A stretch of 64,000 nucleotides of DNA from UBA1715 sp045615765 (GCA_045615765.1 JAZLFM010000028.1:1-64000); one strand, 5' to 3'. Shown: positions 50,899 through 61,522, counted from the first letter of the stretch. Notes: generated from the sequence alone by a model not told the origin. Program-made: numbers and translations.

Positions 50899-52254
50899 CT
50901 ATACTAAACCTTGAGCCATCATTGCATCAGCAACTTTGATGAAACCTGCGATGTTAGCACCTGATACATAGTCGATGTAACCATCAGCTTGTGTACCGTA
51001 TTTAACGCAGTTTTCGTGGATTGATTTCATGATACCTTGTAATTTAGCATCAACTTCTTCTGATGTCCAAGAAAGACGAGCAGAGTTTTGACACATTTCC
51101 AAACCTGAAGTTGCAACACCACCAGCGTTAGAAGCTTTACCTGGAGCGTAAAGAATCTTAGCATCTTGGAATACATTTACTGCTTCAGCTGTAGAAGGCA
51201 TGTTAGCACCTTCAGCAACACACATTGTACCGTTAGCAACTAATGCTTTAGCATCGCTTTCGTCCAATTCGTTTTGAGTTGCACATGGCATAGCTACATC
51301 ACATTTAACGTTTTTCCATGGACGTTGACCTTCGAAATATTTGCAACCGAATTTGTCAGCATATTCTTTAATACGACCACGTTTAACATTCTTCAATTCG
51401 AATACGAATGCTAATTTTTCTGGAGTGATACCTGCTTCATCAACGATAGTACCGTTAGAATCAGACATTGAAACAACTTTTGCACCTAGTTGAGTACATT
51501 TTTCAACTGCATATTGAGCAACGTTACCTGAACCAGAGATAGCAACTGTTTTACCTTGTAATGAAGTACCTTTTGTTGCTAACATTGATTGTGCGAAATA
51601 AGTTACACCGTAACCAGTTGCTTCAGGACGGATCAATGAACCACCGAAAGAAAGACCTTTACCAGTTAATACACCTGTAAATTCATCACGGATACGTTTG
51701 TATTGACCGAACAAGAAACCAACTTCACGACCACCTACACCGATATCACCAGCAGGAACATCAGTATCAGGACCGATATATTTTTGAAGTTCTGTCATGA
51801 AGCTTTGGCAGAAACGCATAACTTCGTTATCAGATTTTCCTTTTGGATCGAAGTCAGAACCACCTTTACCACCACCCATTGGAAGAGTAGTCAAAGAGTT
51901 TTTGAATGTTTGTTCGAAAGCCAAGAATTTCAAAATACCCAAGTTTACAGTTGGGTGGAAACGAAGACCTCCTTTGTAAGGACCGATTGCACTGTTCATT
52001 TGAACACGGAAACCGCGGTTGATTTGCCATTCACCTTTATCGTCAACCCAAGGAACTCTGAAGATGAAAACTCTTTCTGGTTCTACCATTCTTTCCAAAA
52101 CTTTTGCAGCTTTGTATTTTGGATTTTCATCCAAGAATGGAAGGATTGATTTTACTACTTCGTGAACTGCTTGGTGGAATTCTGATTCACCTGGATTCTT
52201 AGCGATTACTTTCGCCATGAAATCGTTCAATTCTTTGTCGAAATTCTTTGCCAT
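50899..52254 (-). CDS. gdhA: NADP-specific glutamate dehydrogenase
   Basis: This 451-residue hexameric-type enzyme assimilates ammonia by reducing 2-oxoglutarate. GPYKGGLRFHPTVN, the catalytic-Lys region LPMGGGKGGSDFDPKGKSD, PAGDIGVGGREVGFLFGQYK and the Rossmann motif ISGSGNVAQYA are all intact. Length and sequence fit the NADP-dependent class I enzymes. The codon use looks strongly biased toward a small set, as expected of a highly expressed gene. It has its own promoter and terminator. Confidence 0.97.
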   Translation of the reverse strand: MAKNFDKELNDFMAKVIAKNPGESEFHQAVHEVVKSILPFLDENPKYKAAKVLERMVEPERVFIFRVPWVDDKGEWQINRGFRVQMNSAIGPYKGGLRFHPTVNLGILKFLAFEQTFKNSLTTLPMGGGKGGSDFDPKGKSDNEVMRFCQSFMTELQKYIGPDTDVPAGDIGVGGREVGFLFGQYKRIRDEFTGVLTGKGLSFGGSLIRPEATGYGVTYFAQSMLATKGTSLQGKTVAISGSGNVAQYAVEKCTQLGAKVVSMSDSNGTIVDEAGITPEKLAFVFELKNVKRGRIKEYADKFGCKYFEGQRPWKNVKCDVAMPCATQNELDESDAKALVANGTMCVAEGANMPSTAEAVNVFQDAKILYAPGKASNAGGVATSGLEMCQNSARLSWTSEEVDAKLQGIMKSIHENCVKYGTQADGYIDYVSGANIAGFIKVADAMMAQGLV

Positions 52255-52297
52255 TTTGTTATTAATTAAATGATTAATCTTTTTGTTTTTGCATTAG

Positions 52298-52305
52298 CAA
52301 ATGTA
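52298..52305 (-). promoter_or_regulatory. Promoter -7 box of gdhA
   Basis: On the minus strand this reads TACATTTG, 43 bases before the gdhA ATG. Confidence 0.6.
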
Positions 52306-52369
52306 GATATTATTTTTCAAATATCCTCACATAAGTTGTTGAATTTTAGAAAATTACGAATATCTCGCA

Positions 52370-52402
52370 AAAAGGGCATACGAGTTTTTCGTATGCCCTT
52401 TT
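52370..52402 (-). terminator. Terminator of the InlB-repeat gene
   Basis: AAAAGGGCATACGA and TCGTATGCCCTTTT form a perfect 14-bp stem with a 5-base loop, 28 bases after the stop at 52431. Confidence 0.9.
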
Positions 52403-52430
52403 ATACTTGATTACAATAATTTTTATTGTT

Positions 52431-55400
52431 CTAACGAACAACTATTTGTTTTTGAATACGTTCGCCGTCTATAGAAACAATCACGAAATAAACACCAGCT
52501 TGTAAAGATGCTACATCTATAACATATTGTTGATTGTTTTCTATAGTATTGTACACAACTGTTCCCTTTGCAGAAACAATTTTTACTGACGATATTTCAC
52601 GATCAGATACAATATTTAGAACTGAAGAAACTGGATTTGGATACACCTCGCAGTTTAATTCTATGTCGTCAACAGCAGTTGTTTCTTTTTCAATAAACTT
52701 AAATTCTGCCTCTATTGTACAATCATCTACAACTGTAACATACAATGTTGTCAAGTTTGAAAGTAAGTTACCATTCTTTGTCCAGCCAACAAATTCATAT
52801 CCTATCGCTGGAGTTGCAAATAATTGAATTTCATCGCCTTCTTTATAAGTACCAGCACCTAACACTGTACCAAACGAATCATCATTTACCGTAACCGTTA
52901 CTTCCACAGGTTTTGGAACAGGAACAAATACGGCATTTATATTCATATCATCTGAAACTTCAAATGTTAACAATGTTGCAGTTTCAATTATTTCACCATT
53001 CGACATCCAACCTTTGAAGATGTATCCTTCACTTGGATTTGCAACTAATGTTATAACTTCACCTGCTTCATATTGTCCATTACGTAAACCAGACACAGAA
53101 CCACCCGTTTGTACAGAAACCGTACATGGCTTGCCTTTCTCTACAATATTTGCAATCAATTGTCTATCTTCTGTTGCAACAAAAGATAACACCGTTGAAG
53201 TTGTTACAACACTACTATCGGCAGCATTTAACCAAGAAATGAAACGATGATTTTCATCTACTGTTACCGCTAAAGTTACAGTAGTATTTTCATCAAACAC
53301 ACCTGTGCCATATCCTTTTATTTCAGCACCAGTATATTCTGCAATTGAGACTACATATACTTTTTTAAATTCAGCAACAAGAGTTCTTTCTACCGAACAA
53401 ACAAAACTATATTCAGCCGAAGTGCTTACAACTTCATCATTTTCTTTCCATTGAAGGAATCGATATCCTTCATTAGGCACAGCTTTTACTGTAACTTCGC
53501 TTTCTTCTTTATATGATGCAGCTCCTTCAACACTACCCATTGTTTCATCTGCAGAGCTTATTTCTATCTGATATGTATTATAGATACGTTCAAATGTTGC
53601 ATATAACTCAACATTTTCTGTTAAATCAAATGAGTAACTTTGAGATGTAGAAACAACTGCACCGGTAGCATCATTCCACGAAACAAATGAGTATTTTTCT
53701 TCAGGAACAGCTTCTACAGTTACTGTAGTATTTTCTTCATACAAACCAGCACCAGTTACTTGTCCACCCTCATTTGCAACTAAATTCACCGTATAACCAA
53801 CAAAATTTGCATTGAAATGAGCTACTAAAGAACGAGCAGCAGAAACAAATGTCAAAGTTGCTTCATCTGAAATCACTTCATCATTTTCTGTCCAATTCAC
53901 AAAATCATAGCCTGCATTTGGTGTTGCAACCAAAGTTACTTCTGTGTTTTCATAATATTCACCAGCTCCAGCAATTGTACCACCAGTAACAGGATCTAAT
54001 TCTACTACAACTTCAAATTTCTTCAAAGCAGTATATGAAGCAGTATAAGTATAATCACCTGCTGCCGAAAAAGAATATGTATTTTGTGTTGAAGCATTTA
54101 CCCACGCACCATTACGTCTCCAGTTATTAAATTTATATCCTTCATAATCAGGAGCAATCAAATTTACTGTAGCGCCTGCATCGTAAACTCCAGAACCTTC
54201 TACAGTTAAGCCATCAACATTAGAGACAGCATTTATTGTATATTGACGAATAAAACGAGCTTCAAATGTCATATCAGAATCAGCAACAAGAGATATCAAT
54301 TCTGTATTAGAGTATAACGTATCTTCCGCATACCAACCATCGAAACGGTATTTATCGTTCGCTGAAGCAAATAATGAAACGGTAGAACCTTTTTCTACAA
54401 TACCATTACCTGTAACTGTTCCACCAGCAGAAGCGTTTGCTTCTATTGTTACAAGAGCAACAAAATTCGCTTGAAGAGTTACATTCGTAGCTGTTTTAAA
54501 ATTATACGTGGCTTGTTCACAAACAACGGAATCACCTAAAGTCCAATTTACAAAACGATATGTTTCATTATCCGGAACTGCTACAAGTTTTACTTCAACA
54601 GAATCTTCTGCAACTACATATTCTCCAGCACCCGATACTGCACCAGCACCAGGTAGGTTAATTGAAGCAGCTACAGTAACAACCTTAACAAAATTAGCAA
54701 CGATGTTTGCTTCATCTTTCACCATAAATGAATACGAAGGACTTGTAGAAACTTCTTTTCCATTTTCAGTCCAATTTACGAACTTATAACCTTCATTAGG
54801 TGTTGCAACAATATTAAGACCAACGCCAGTGTTATACACACCACCTTCCGACGAAACTGAACCACCTTCAGAAGCAGAAACTGTTACCGTCACTTGACGC
54901 ATAAGAACCGCCGACAACTCACAAGAATGATCTACAGTAAATGTGTATGATGATTCTGTTGATACAACAGTTTCATTTTCTGACCAAAAACCAAAACTGT
55001 AATCTTGTGTCAATAGATTTGCCGATACTGTTACCGTATGGTCATCACCAATAACATAAAATTTACCTGCACCTGTCAAAGTAATCAATTCAGAATCATA
55101 ATCAGCAAAAGATACTTGGTAATATCGTTTTACACTAATTTCAGAACTACTAGGCTCAGCAGTCATAGGATAGTTTGTAGAAACCACACGAACTTTATAA
55201 TTACCATCAACAACAGAAGCAGGAATTTTACCTTCCACAACACCACTAGTGTTTGTTGTCAAACGACCAAGTTCTATTGGATTATCAAAACTTCCACTTG
55301 CATCAGACAATTGAGCAATTACTTGATTTGCTTCTTTATTTAAGTTACTTACACTCATAGAACCTGTCAATGTAAATGGCACTTGAATATCTATAGTTCC

Positions 55401-56222
55401 ATTCGCATCGCCTTCATATTCTGTTTGAGCTAAAGTACCTGTTGTTAAAGTTGGATTATAAATAAGTACAATATCATCAACATACAATTTATCACTTGCA
55501 TTACCTTTTGCTGGCGTTTTGTTTGTTGACATTGTTACCAAAACATACTTTTTTTCATCGGTACATGTTCCTACTTGTTCAAAAGGAACGGTAACTCTTT
55601 GCCATCCTAATGAATCACTCTTCGATGTTGTTCTGGTAAATTCATAATTAGCATCAGCAAATTGCTGCTCTGCTTTACTAGCTTTACCGTTACCATACAA
55701 TATAAAATCTGAATCTCCATGAATAGCAGAATGAAATGCCGCATAATTTCCAGAACCACTCGAATAAAAACTGAACCAAGCTGTTACCGAATCTGGTATG
55801 ACATCAATTGGAGTATAAAATTCGGCAGTATTACGATCAGTATAAATATTATTGTCATCACTAGCAGCAGTCATACTTCCTGCATTCATACGACCATTAG
55901 TAAGAGATCCATTTGCAATGATTTTCGTAAAAAGTAGGTTTATTTCCTTTGGGAAAATTCTGACACTATATTTTCCTTTAGAACCAGGTCTTACATTTTC
56001 ATCTTGTGCAATATGATCATTTTCCGCTAAATTTGCCTGGCTACCCTTTGCAGAATGGAAAGAATGCCAACAATAAGGTTCCTTACCACTCGTTTTATTA
56101 CCTGAGTATGTTTTCCATTCGGCTTCAAAATCAGAATTCGGAATCTGAGTACCAAAATCTTGAGAAAAAGCAGTTATTATACCGCATAGGAATAAAGAGA
56201 CTACAAGTATTAGTTTTTTCAT
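52431..56222 (-). CDS. Type IX-secreted surface protein with about eleven InlB-type repeats
   Basis: This 1263-residue exported protein has a signal peptide (MKKLILVVSLFLCGIITAFS) and an N-terminal beta-rich domain (about 25-250, a carbohydrate-binding or PCMD-like fold with VDDIVLIYNP). Next come about eleven divergent InlB B-repeats of about 70 residues (about 365-1175); each has a G-x-V-x-G-x-G-x-Y start, a V-x-L-x-A-x-P-x-x-G-Y-x-F-x-x-W core and an A-x-F end. A type A Por secretion tail follows (CEVYPNPVSSVLNIVSD to GVYFVIVSIDG). The tail directs type IX export and attachment to A-LPS, so this is a cell-surface adhesin or binding protein. Single-gene unit. Confidence 0.88.
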   Translation of the reverse strand: MKKLILVVSLFLCGIITAFSQDFGTQIPNSDFEAEWKTYSGNKTSGKEPYCWHSFHSAKGSQANLAENDHIAQDENVRPGSKGKYSVRIFPKEINLLFTKIIANGSLTNGRMNAGSMTAASDDNNIYTDRNTAEFYTPIDVIPDSVTAWFSFYSSGSGNYAAFHSAIHGDSDFILYGNGKASKAEQQFADANYEFTRTTSKSDSLGWQRVTVPFEQVGTCTDEKKYVLVTMSTNKTPAKGNASDKLYVDDIVLIYNPTLTTGTLAQTEYEGDANGTIDIQVPFTLTGSMSVSNLNKEANQVIAQLSDASGSFDNPIELGRLTTNTSGVVEGKIPASVVDGNYKVRVVSTNYPMTAEPSSSEISVKRYYQVSFADYDSELITLTGAGKFYVIGDDHTVTVSANLLTQDYSFGFWSENETVVSTESSYTFTVDHSCELSAVLMRQVTVTVSASEGGSVSSEGGVYNTGVGLNIVATPNEGYKFVNWTENGKEVSTSPSYSFMVKDEANIVANFVKVVTVAASINLPGAGAVSGAGEYVVAEDSVEVKLVAVPDNETYRFVNWTLGDSVVCEQATYNFKTATNVTLQANFVALVTIEANASAGGTVTGNGIVEKGSTVSLFASANDKYRFDGWYAEDTLYSNTELISLVADSDMTFEARFIRQYTINAVSNVDGLTVEGSGVYDAGATVNLIAPDYEGYKFNNWRRNGAWVNASTQNTYSFSAAGDYTYTASYTALKKFEVVVELDPVTGGTIAGAGEYYENTEVTLVATPNAGYDFVNWTENDEVISDEATLTFVSAARSLVAHFNANFVGYTVNLVANEGGQVTGAGLYEENTTVTVEAVPEEKYSFVSWNDATGAVVSTSQSYSFDLTENVELYATFERIYNTYQIEISSADETMGSVEGAASYKEESEVTVKAVPNEGYRFLQWKENDEVVSTSAEYSFVCSVERTLVAEFKKVYVVSIAEYTGAEIKGYGTGVFDENTTVTLAVTVDENHRFISWLNAADSSVVTTSTVLSFVATEDRQLIANIVEKGKPCTVSVQTGGSVSGLRNGQYEAGEVITLVANPSEGYIFKGWMSNGEIIETATLLTFEVSDDMNINAVFVPVPKPVEVTVTVNDDSFGTVLGAGTYKEGDEIQLFATPAIGYEFVGWTKNGNLLSNLTTLYVTVVDDCTIEAEFKFIEKETTAVDDIELNCEVYPNPVSSVLNIVSDREISSVKIVSAKGTVVYNTIENNQQYVIDVASLQAGVYFVIVSIDGERIQKQIVVR

Positions 56223-56328
56223 ATATTCAATTTTAAATTTCGCAATACTACTAATAACACATGTTTTATGTCATAAATATAGACGAACACGCAAAAGTTA
56301 TCTTTTATCATTGCAAAAAAACATTCTT

Positions 56329-58266
56329 TTACAATGATTCAACTTCGTGCAACCACAAATCAGCGCAAGCATCACTTGGCATTCTCCAATCGCCTCGTGG
56401 AGACAATGAAATAGAACCAACTTTGACGCCATCAGGCATACAACTACGCTTAAATTGTTGTGCGAAAAATCTACGATAAAACATTTTCATCGTATCCTTT
56501 ACTACCGCATCTTCAAAATAAGGCATTTGTTTTTGGGCAATAGCCAGTCGAACCAAATAATAGATCTTTTTAGGAGAGAATCCATTTCTCATCGTATGGA
56601 ACAAAAAGAAATCATGTAAAGTATAAGAACCTATAGTACTTTCGGTTTTCTGAGCAATTTTTCCATCTTTATCTGGCGGCAACAATTCCGGACTTACTGG
56701 TGTGTCAATCACATCCAACAATACAGAAACCAAAGATTTGTTCTCGGCAAATGTATAGTCGGCATAATATTGAACCAAATAACGTACAAGGGTTTTAGGA
56801 ATCGACACATTCACAGCATAGTTACTCATTTGATCACCATTATATGTACACCATCCTAAAGCAAGCTCACTTAAATCACCAGTTCCAAGAACTAAGGCAT
56901 TATGCATATTGGCATAATCAAACAAGATCTGCGTACGCTCTCTTGCTTGAGCATTTTCGTATGTTATATCGTGAACATCAAGAGAATGTTTTAAATCTTG
57001 CAAATGAAGCGTTGCCGATTCTTTTATTGATATTTCACATAACGTTGCCCCACAGTATTCGACAAGATGTTTTGCATTTTCGTATGTGCGCCCTGTTGTT
57101 CCGAAGCCAGGCATAGTTATACCATGAATATTTTTTCTGTCCTTACCAAGAATATCAAAAGCCTGACAAGCTACAAGCAAAGCTAAAGTTGAATCTAAGC
57201 CTCCTGAAATACCAACAACAATATTCTCTATATGAGTATGTGCGATACGTTTTGCCAATCCCCATGCCTGCATACGAGTAATTTCTTCGGCACGTTTACT
57301 TCTTGCCGAATCTCCACTTGGGACAAAAGGAAAACCTGAAATAATTCTATTTATATCTTTAGTATTTGCAGCAACAGTTATTTCATCAAAACGGAGAGAT
57401 TGTTTCAATTCACTTGGTTGTGAAAATGTTTCACAATGCATACGCTCATGAGTAAGTTTTTCTATATCAACATCAGCAATTACCCATTTCGTAGAATTAT
57501 CGAATGGAATTTTTTCAGACAAAATCGTTCCATTTTCCACAATCATCGAATGACCAGAAAAAACCATATCTTGAGTAGATTCGCCCATGCCTGCATTTGC
57601 ATAAACATACGCACATATATTTTTTGCGCTGTTCATAGCAATCAATTGCTTACGATATTCCGCTTTTCCTATCACTTCATTGCCAGCAGAAAGGTTTACA
57701 ATTACATTAGCACCATTCAATGCGTATTTAGTAGATGGAGAATTGGGAACCCATACATCTTCACAAATTTCACAACCGATAATTGTCTTTGCCGAAGATT
57801 TACAGCCTTCAATAGAAAGATACAGCAAATTACCTATTTCGTAATCCGCGAACAAACAAGATTCATCGTAATAAGGCGTAAACCAACGTTTTTCATAAAA
57901 TTCAGAATAATTAGGAACAAATTTCTTTGGGAAGACTAATTTTGTTTCACCATTAATAAGAACTGCACAGTTATACAACGCACCATTTATACCTCGTAAT
58001 GGCGTTCCCACAAACACAGCTATACCTTCGCAATGAGTAGAAATAATATCTAACGCTTCTTCTGCCTTATCCAACAACAAAGATTGCTGAAACAAATCGC
58101 CACAGGTATAACCAGTTATGCACAATTCCGGAAAAACGGCAACTTGCACACCTTCTTGTTTCAGTGCATCTATTGCATCACATATTTCTTGAGTGTTCTT
58201 TTCTACATTACCTACATACACTTGCGGAGAAACACTTGCTACACGCAAAAAGCCATATTCATTCAT
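56329..58266 (-). CDS. nadE: Glutamine-dependent NAD+ synthetase
   Basis: This 645-residue two-domain enzyme makes NAD+ from deamido-NAD+ with glutamine. The N-terminal nitrilase-type glutaminase has its triad Glu in FPELCITGYTCGD, Lys in FPKKFVPNYSEFYE and Cys in IIGCEICEDVWVP. The C-terminal synthetase has the P-loop VVGISGGLDSTLAL and LGTGDLSELALGWCTYNGD. Length and order fit the long bacterial NadE. Confidence 0.95.
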   Translation of the reverse strand: MNEYGFLRVASVSPQVYVGNVEKNTQEICDAIDALKQEGVQVAVFPELCITGYTCGDLFQQSLLLDKAEEALDIISTHCEGIAVFVGTPLRGINGALYNCAVLINGETKLVFPKKFVPNYSEFYEKRWFTPYYDESCLFADYEIGNLLYLSIEGCKSSAKTIIGCEICEDVWVPNSPSTKYALNGANVIVNLSAGNEVIGKAEYRKQLIAMNSAKNICAYVYANAGMGESTQDMVFSGHSMIVENGTILSEKIPFDNSTKWVIADVDIEKLTHERMHCETFSQPSELKQSLRFDEITVAANTKDINRIISGFPFVPSGDSARSKRAEEITRMQAWGLAKRIAHTHIENIVVGISGGLDSTLALLVACQAFDILGKDRKNIHGITMPGFGTTGRTYENAKHLVEYCGATLCEISIKESATLHLQDLKHSLDVHDITYENAQARERTQILFDYANMHNALVLGTGDLSELALGWCTYNGDQMSNYAVNVSIPKTLVRYLVQYYADYTFAENKSLVSVLLDVIDTPVSPELLPPDKDGKIAQKTESTIGSYTLHDFFLFHTMRNGFSPKKIYYLVRLAIAQKQMPYFEDAVVKDTMKMFYRRFFAQQFKRSCMPDGVKVGSISLSPRGDWRMPSDACADLWLHEVESL

Positions 58267-58310
58267 ATACAGGATATCCAGATAGTTTCTAATGGGAACA
58301 AAATAAATAA

Positions 58311-58336
58311 AAAAAGGGTTCTTACGAACCCTTTTT
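58311..58336 (-). terminator. Terminator of the HU gene
   Basis: AAAAAGGGTTC and GAACCCTTTTT form an 11-bp stem with a 4-base loop, 20 bases after the HU stop. Confidence 0.88.
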
Positions 58337-58356
58337 CACATAAAAATAACGGATAA

Positions 58357-58635
58357 TTATTTTTTGTTAACGATTTCAGAAAGAGCTTTACCAGCTTTGA
58401 ATTGAGCAACTTTCTTTGCAGCAATCTTGATAGGTTTTTTAGTTGAAGGGTTGATACCTGTTCTTGCAGCTCTTTCAGATACTTTGAAAGTACCGAAACC
58501 GATTAATTGAACTGAATCACCACCTTTTAATGCACCTGAGATTGCATTTACTAAAGCATTAAGTGCTTTTTCTGAATCTGCTTTTGTCAATCCAGCTTCT
58601 GCTGCCATTGCAGCTACTAATTCTTGTTTGTTCAT
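58357..58635 (-). CDS. HU-family DNA-binding protein
   Basis: This 92-residue nucleoid protein has the canonical start MNKQELVAAMAAEAGLTKAD, the LIGFGTFKVSERAARTGINP beta-arm with the intercalating Pro, and the KKVAQFKAGKALSEIV end. Codon use looks strongly biased, as expected of an abundant protein. Confidence 0.96.
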   Translation of the reverse strand: MNKQELVAAMAAEAGLTKADSEKALNALVNAISGALKGGDSVQLIGFGTFKVSERAARTGINPSTKKPIKIAAKKVAQFKAGKALSEIVNKK

Positions 58636-58671
58636 GTTTTATTTATTTTTTTAGTTATACATTCACATTCA

Positions 58672-58701
58672 CAAATATATAGCATTTTAGAGATATTCAA
58701 A
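58672..58701 (-). promoter_or_regulatory. Promoter of the HU gene (-33 and -7)
   Basis: On the minus strand TTTG (58701-58698) is followed after 18 bases by TATATTTG (58679-58672), a complete promoter. The leader is about 30 bases. Confidence 0.75.
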
Positions 58702-58771
58702 GGCTTTTGAGCATTTTTTTCCGTCAAAACACGTTTAAAACCTAAAAACGACACAAAATTCCATTCAAAAT

Positions 58772-58966
58772 TTAATCTCTTTCCAAATAATCTATACGCG
58801 TATGCAAATCAAAAATATGTTTCTTTAACACCTGTATATGCTTATCTATGTACTTTTCAGCCAAGTTCCCAACATCCGAACAAGTTTTTAATTTTTCCAA
58901 AGATTCAACTTCGTGTTCGTATTTTTCAATATCCGCTTTGATTTTATTAATATCTGTCTCTTTCAT
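58772..58966 (-). CDS. Small coiled-coil protein
   Basis: This 64-residue charged helical protein (INKIKADIEKYEHEVESLEK, then HIQVLKKHIFDLHTRIDYLE) has heptad-like spacing and no recognised family. It is isolated between HU and recQ. Confidence 0.55.
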   Translation of the reverse strand: MKETDINKIKADIEKYEHEVESLEKLKTCSDVGNLAEKYIDKHIQVLKKHIFDLHTRIDYLERD

Positions 58967-59168
58967 AATTATATCTTTTTTAGCAAATAAAGCATATTTC
59001 TATAGCAAAAGCAAATTTTCACTTTTATTTTGTTATAAAATACAAAATTTTACGTAAATCCTATAAGCTATATTACGAATAACACTTACGATTTATCAGT
59101 CATTCAGGTCTCATTTCACAAGAAATAATAACATGAAGGAATAGAAATAACATATTTAAAGAAAATAA

Positions 59169-59204
59169 AAGAGCGCTTGTGATTATACAATCGCAAGCGC
59201 TCTT
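59169..59204 (-). terminator. Terminator of recQ
   Basis: AAGAGCGCTTGTGATT and AATCGCAAGCGCTCTT form a 16-bp stem with one G-T pair, 20 bases after the recQ stop. Confidence 0.88.
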
Positions 59205-59223
59205 CTATAACGGCATACAATTT

Positions 59224-61407
59224 TTAGTTCGCTTTTTCCGACAAAAATTTGATTCTTACCATACGAACTTCGTCTTCAGTATAAGTACCATCTTCACACC
59301 ATTCGTCCAAGGCAGATTGAATTGATTCAGATTCTTCTGTACAGAAATAATCATACAATTCTTCTACAGCATCTTCTTCAAGCACTTCATTTATATAGTA
59401 ATCGATATTAATCTTTGTACCTGAATTAACTATGCTTTCAATCTCTATCAATAACTCGGTCAATGTAATGTTTAACGCATTGGCAACGATATCAAGAGAC
59501 AAACGTTTATCGGTATTTGTTATAATTTGCACTTTCGCACTCGATTCTTTCACAATGGATTTCACAACCATATCTTGCGGACGATCGATTTCATTCTCCT
59601 CGACATAGCGTGCAATCAATTCTACGAAAGTAGCACCATATTTCATTGCCTTTCCTTCACCAACTCCAGAAATATTCTTCAACTCCTGTAATGTAATTGG
59701 ATATTGAGTGGCCATCTCATTTATAGATATTTCTTGAAATACGACATACGGAGGTACATTATTCTTTTTGGCAATACGTTTACGCTCTTCCATCAACATA
59801 GCTACAAGTTCTGCATCCAAAGCACCACCGGCAGACGGAGCGTCACTATCAGATTCCGTTTGCTCATAATCATGATCTTCTGTAATCATGAACGAATGAG
59901 GACGTTTCATAAAATCACGACCTTCATCTGTCAATTTCAACAGACCATAATTTTCTATTTCTTTATCTAGATAACGGAACATCAACAACTGACGAATTAT
60001 TGCACTCCAATATTTTTCATCATGATCATCTCCCCAACCAAATTCATCAAGATCATTGTGTCTATATGTTTTTATTTCCGAAGATTCTTTTCCAACCAAA
60101 ATCTCAACAATATGCCCTTGTTTAAATCGTTCCTTAACAGCAAGTATTGTCTTCAATACCTTCAAGGCATCATTCATTACTTCAATCTGTGGCTTCGGAT
60201 GCAAACAGTTGTCGCAATTGCAACAATTTTCTGTCATTTCTTCACCGAAATAATTCAACAGAACACGAACACGACACAAACTAGATTCAGCATACGAAGA
60301 TGTTTCAAGCAGCAATTGTTTGCCAATCTCCTGTTCTGCAACTGGTTTCCCTTCCATAAATTTTTCAAGACGAAGAATATCTTTGTAACTATAGAAAGCT
60401 ATACACTTACCTTCTCCACCGTCACGACCAGCACGTCCCGTTTCCTGATAGTAACCTTCCAAAGACTTTGGTATATTATAATGTATAACGAAACGAACAT
60501 CTGGTTTGTCAATACCCATACCAAAGGCTATCGTTGCAACAATCACATCCACATCTTCTTTCAAGAACATATCTTGATTTTTCGATCGAGTTGCTGCATC
60601 TAATCCTGCATGATAAGGAAGCGCCTTTATACCATTAACAATTAATGTATCGGCCAATTCTTCCACTTTCTTTCTGCTTAAACAATATATAATACCAGAC
60701 TTTCCTGGATTTTCGCGAATAAAACGAATAATTTGCTTCGTAGCATTTACTTGTGGACGAATCTCATAATACAGGTTTTTTCTACGGAACGAAGACTTGA
60801 ACACCTTAGCGTCAAGCATACCTAAGTTCTTTTGAATATCATGTTGAACTTTTGGCGTTGCCGTAGCCGTCAAAGCAATAATAGGCGCACGACCTATAGA
60901 TTCAACAATCGGACGAATCCTACGGTATTCCGGACGAAAATCATGTCCCCATTCTGAAATACAGTGAGCTTCATCTATAGCGAAAAAAGATATTTTTATG
61001 CTTCGAAAAAATTCTACACTATCTTCCTTCGTCAATGATTCCGGTGCAACATATAGCATTTTTGTGATACCATTGCGGACATCTTCCTTCACTTTGGTAA
61101 TTTCAGAGCGACTTAACGAAGAATTCAAAAAATGTGCAATACGATCATCTGTGCTGAATCCACGCATAGAATCAACTTGATTTTTCATCAAAGCGATAAG
61201 TGGAGAAATTATTATGGCTGTTCCATCCAACAACATTGCAGGAAGCTGATAACATAACGATTTTCCGCCACCTGTAGGCATTAATACAAAAGTATCATTG
61301 CCTGAAATAAGACTTTCGATAACTTCTTTTTGATTTCCTTTAAACGAATCAAAACCAAATTTTTCCTTTAAACAAATCTCTAATTCTTTCTCGTCTATCT
61401 TAGCCAT
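59224..61407 (-). CDS. recQ: ATP-dependent DNA helicase RecQ
   Basis: This 727-residue superfamily 2 helicase has Walker A MPTGGGKSLCYQLPA, DEAH box AIDEAHCISEWGHDFRPEYR with the aromatic-rich loop, motif VI QETGRAGRDG, a RecQ-C zinc site (Cys in SLCRVRVLLNYFG and CCNCDNCLHP), a winged helix and an HRDC domain (about 525-600, LMEERKRIAKKNNVPPYVVF). An extra 120-residue C-terminal winged-helix-like tail, typical of Bacteroidetes RecQ, follows. The start at 61407 (MAKIDEKELE) is used because the longer frame begins at a TTG. Confidence 0.95.
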   Translation of the reverse strand: MAKIDEKELEICLKEKFGFDSFKGNQKEVIESLISGNDTFVLMPTGGGKSLCYQLPAMLLDGTAIIISPLIALMKNQVDSMRGFSTDDRIAHFLNSSLSRSEITKVKEDVRNGITKMLYVAPESLTKEDSVEFFRSIKISFFAIDEAHCISEWGHDFRPEYRRIRPIVESIGRAPIIALTATATPKVQHDIQKNLGMLDAKVFKSSFRRKNLYYEIRPQVNATKQIIRFIRENPGKSGIIYCLSRKKVEELADTLIVNGIKALPYHAGLDAATRSKNQDMFLKEDVDVIVATIAFGMGIDKPDVRFVIHYNIPKSLEGYYQETGRAGRDGGEGKCIAFYSYKDILRLEKFMEGKPVAEQEIGKQLLLETSSYAESSLCRVRVLLNYFGEEMTENCCNCDNCLHPKPQIEVMNDALKVLKTILAVKERFKQGHIVEILVGKESSEIKTYRHNDLDEFGWGDDHDEKYWSAIIRQLLMFRYLDKEIENYGLLKLTDEGRDFMKRPHSFMITEDHDYEQTESDSDAPSAGGALDAELVAMLMEERKRIAKKNNVPPYVVFQEISINEMATQYPITLQELKNISGVGEGKAMKYGATFVELIARYVEENEIDRPQDMVVKSIVKESSAKVQIITNTDKRLSLDIVANALNITLTELLIEIESIVNSGTKINIDYYINEVLEEDAVEELYDYFCTEESESIQSALDEWCEDGTYTEDEVRMVRIKFLSEKAN

Positions 61408-61463
61408 AAATGCCGTAATTTTCAATTTATCTTCTTTTTGCTACCAACTAACAGATTATTGGA

Positions 61464-61471
61464 TACATTTG
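61464..61471 (+). promoter_or_regulatory. Promoter -7 box of kpsF
   Basis: TACATTTG fits TAnnTTTG. It overlaps the TTG that would otherwise open the longest frame, so the true start is further downstream. Confidence 0.55.
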
Positions 61472-61522
61472 CATAGTGAAAGTAATATATTTATTTATAA
61501 CTACCAAAAAAAATATACTATT

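Noticed and set aside
61469..61522. Longer kpsF start at a TTG
   Set aside because: The TTG is the end of the TACATTTG promoter box; transcription would start after it.
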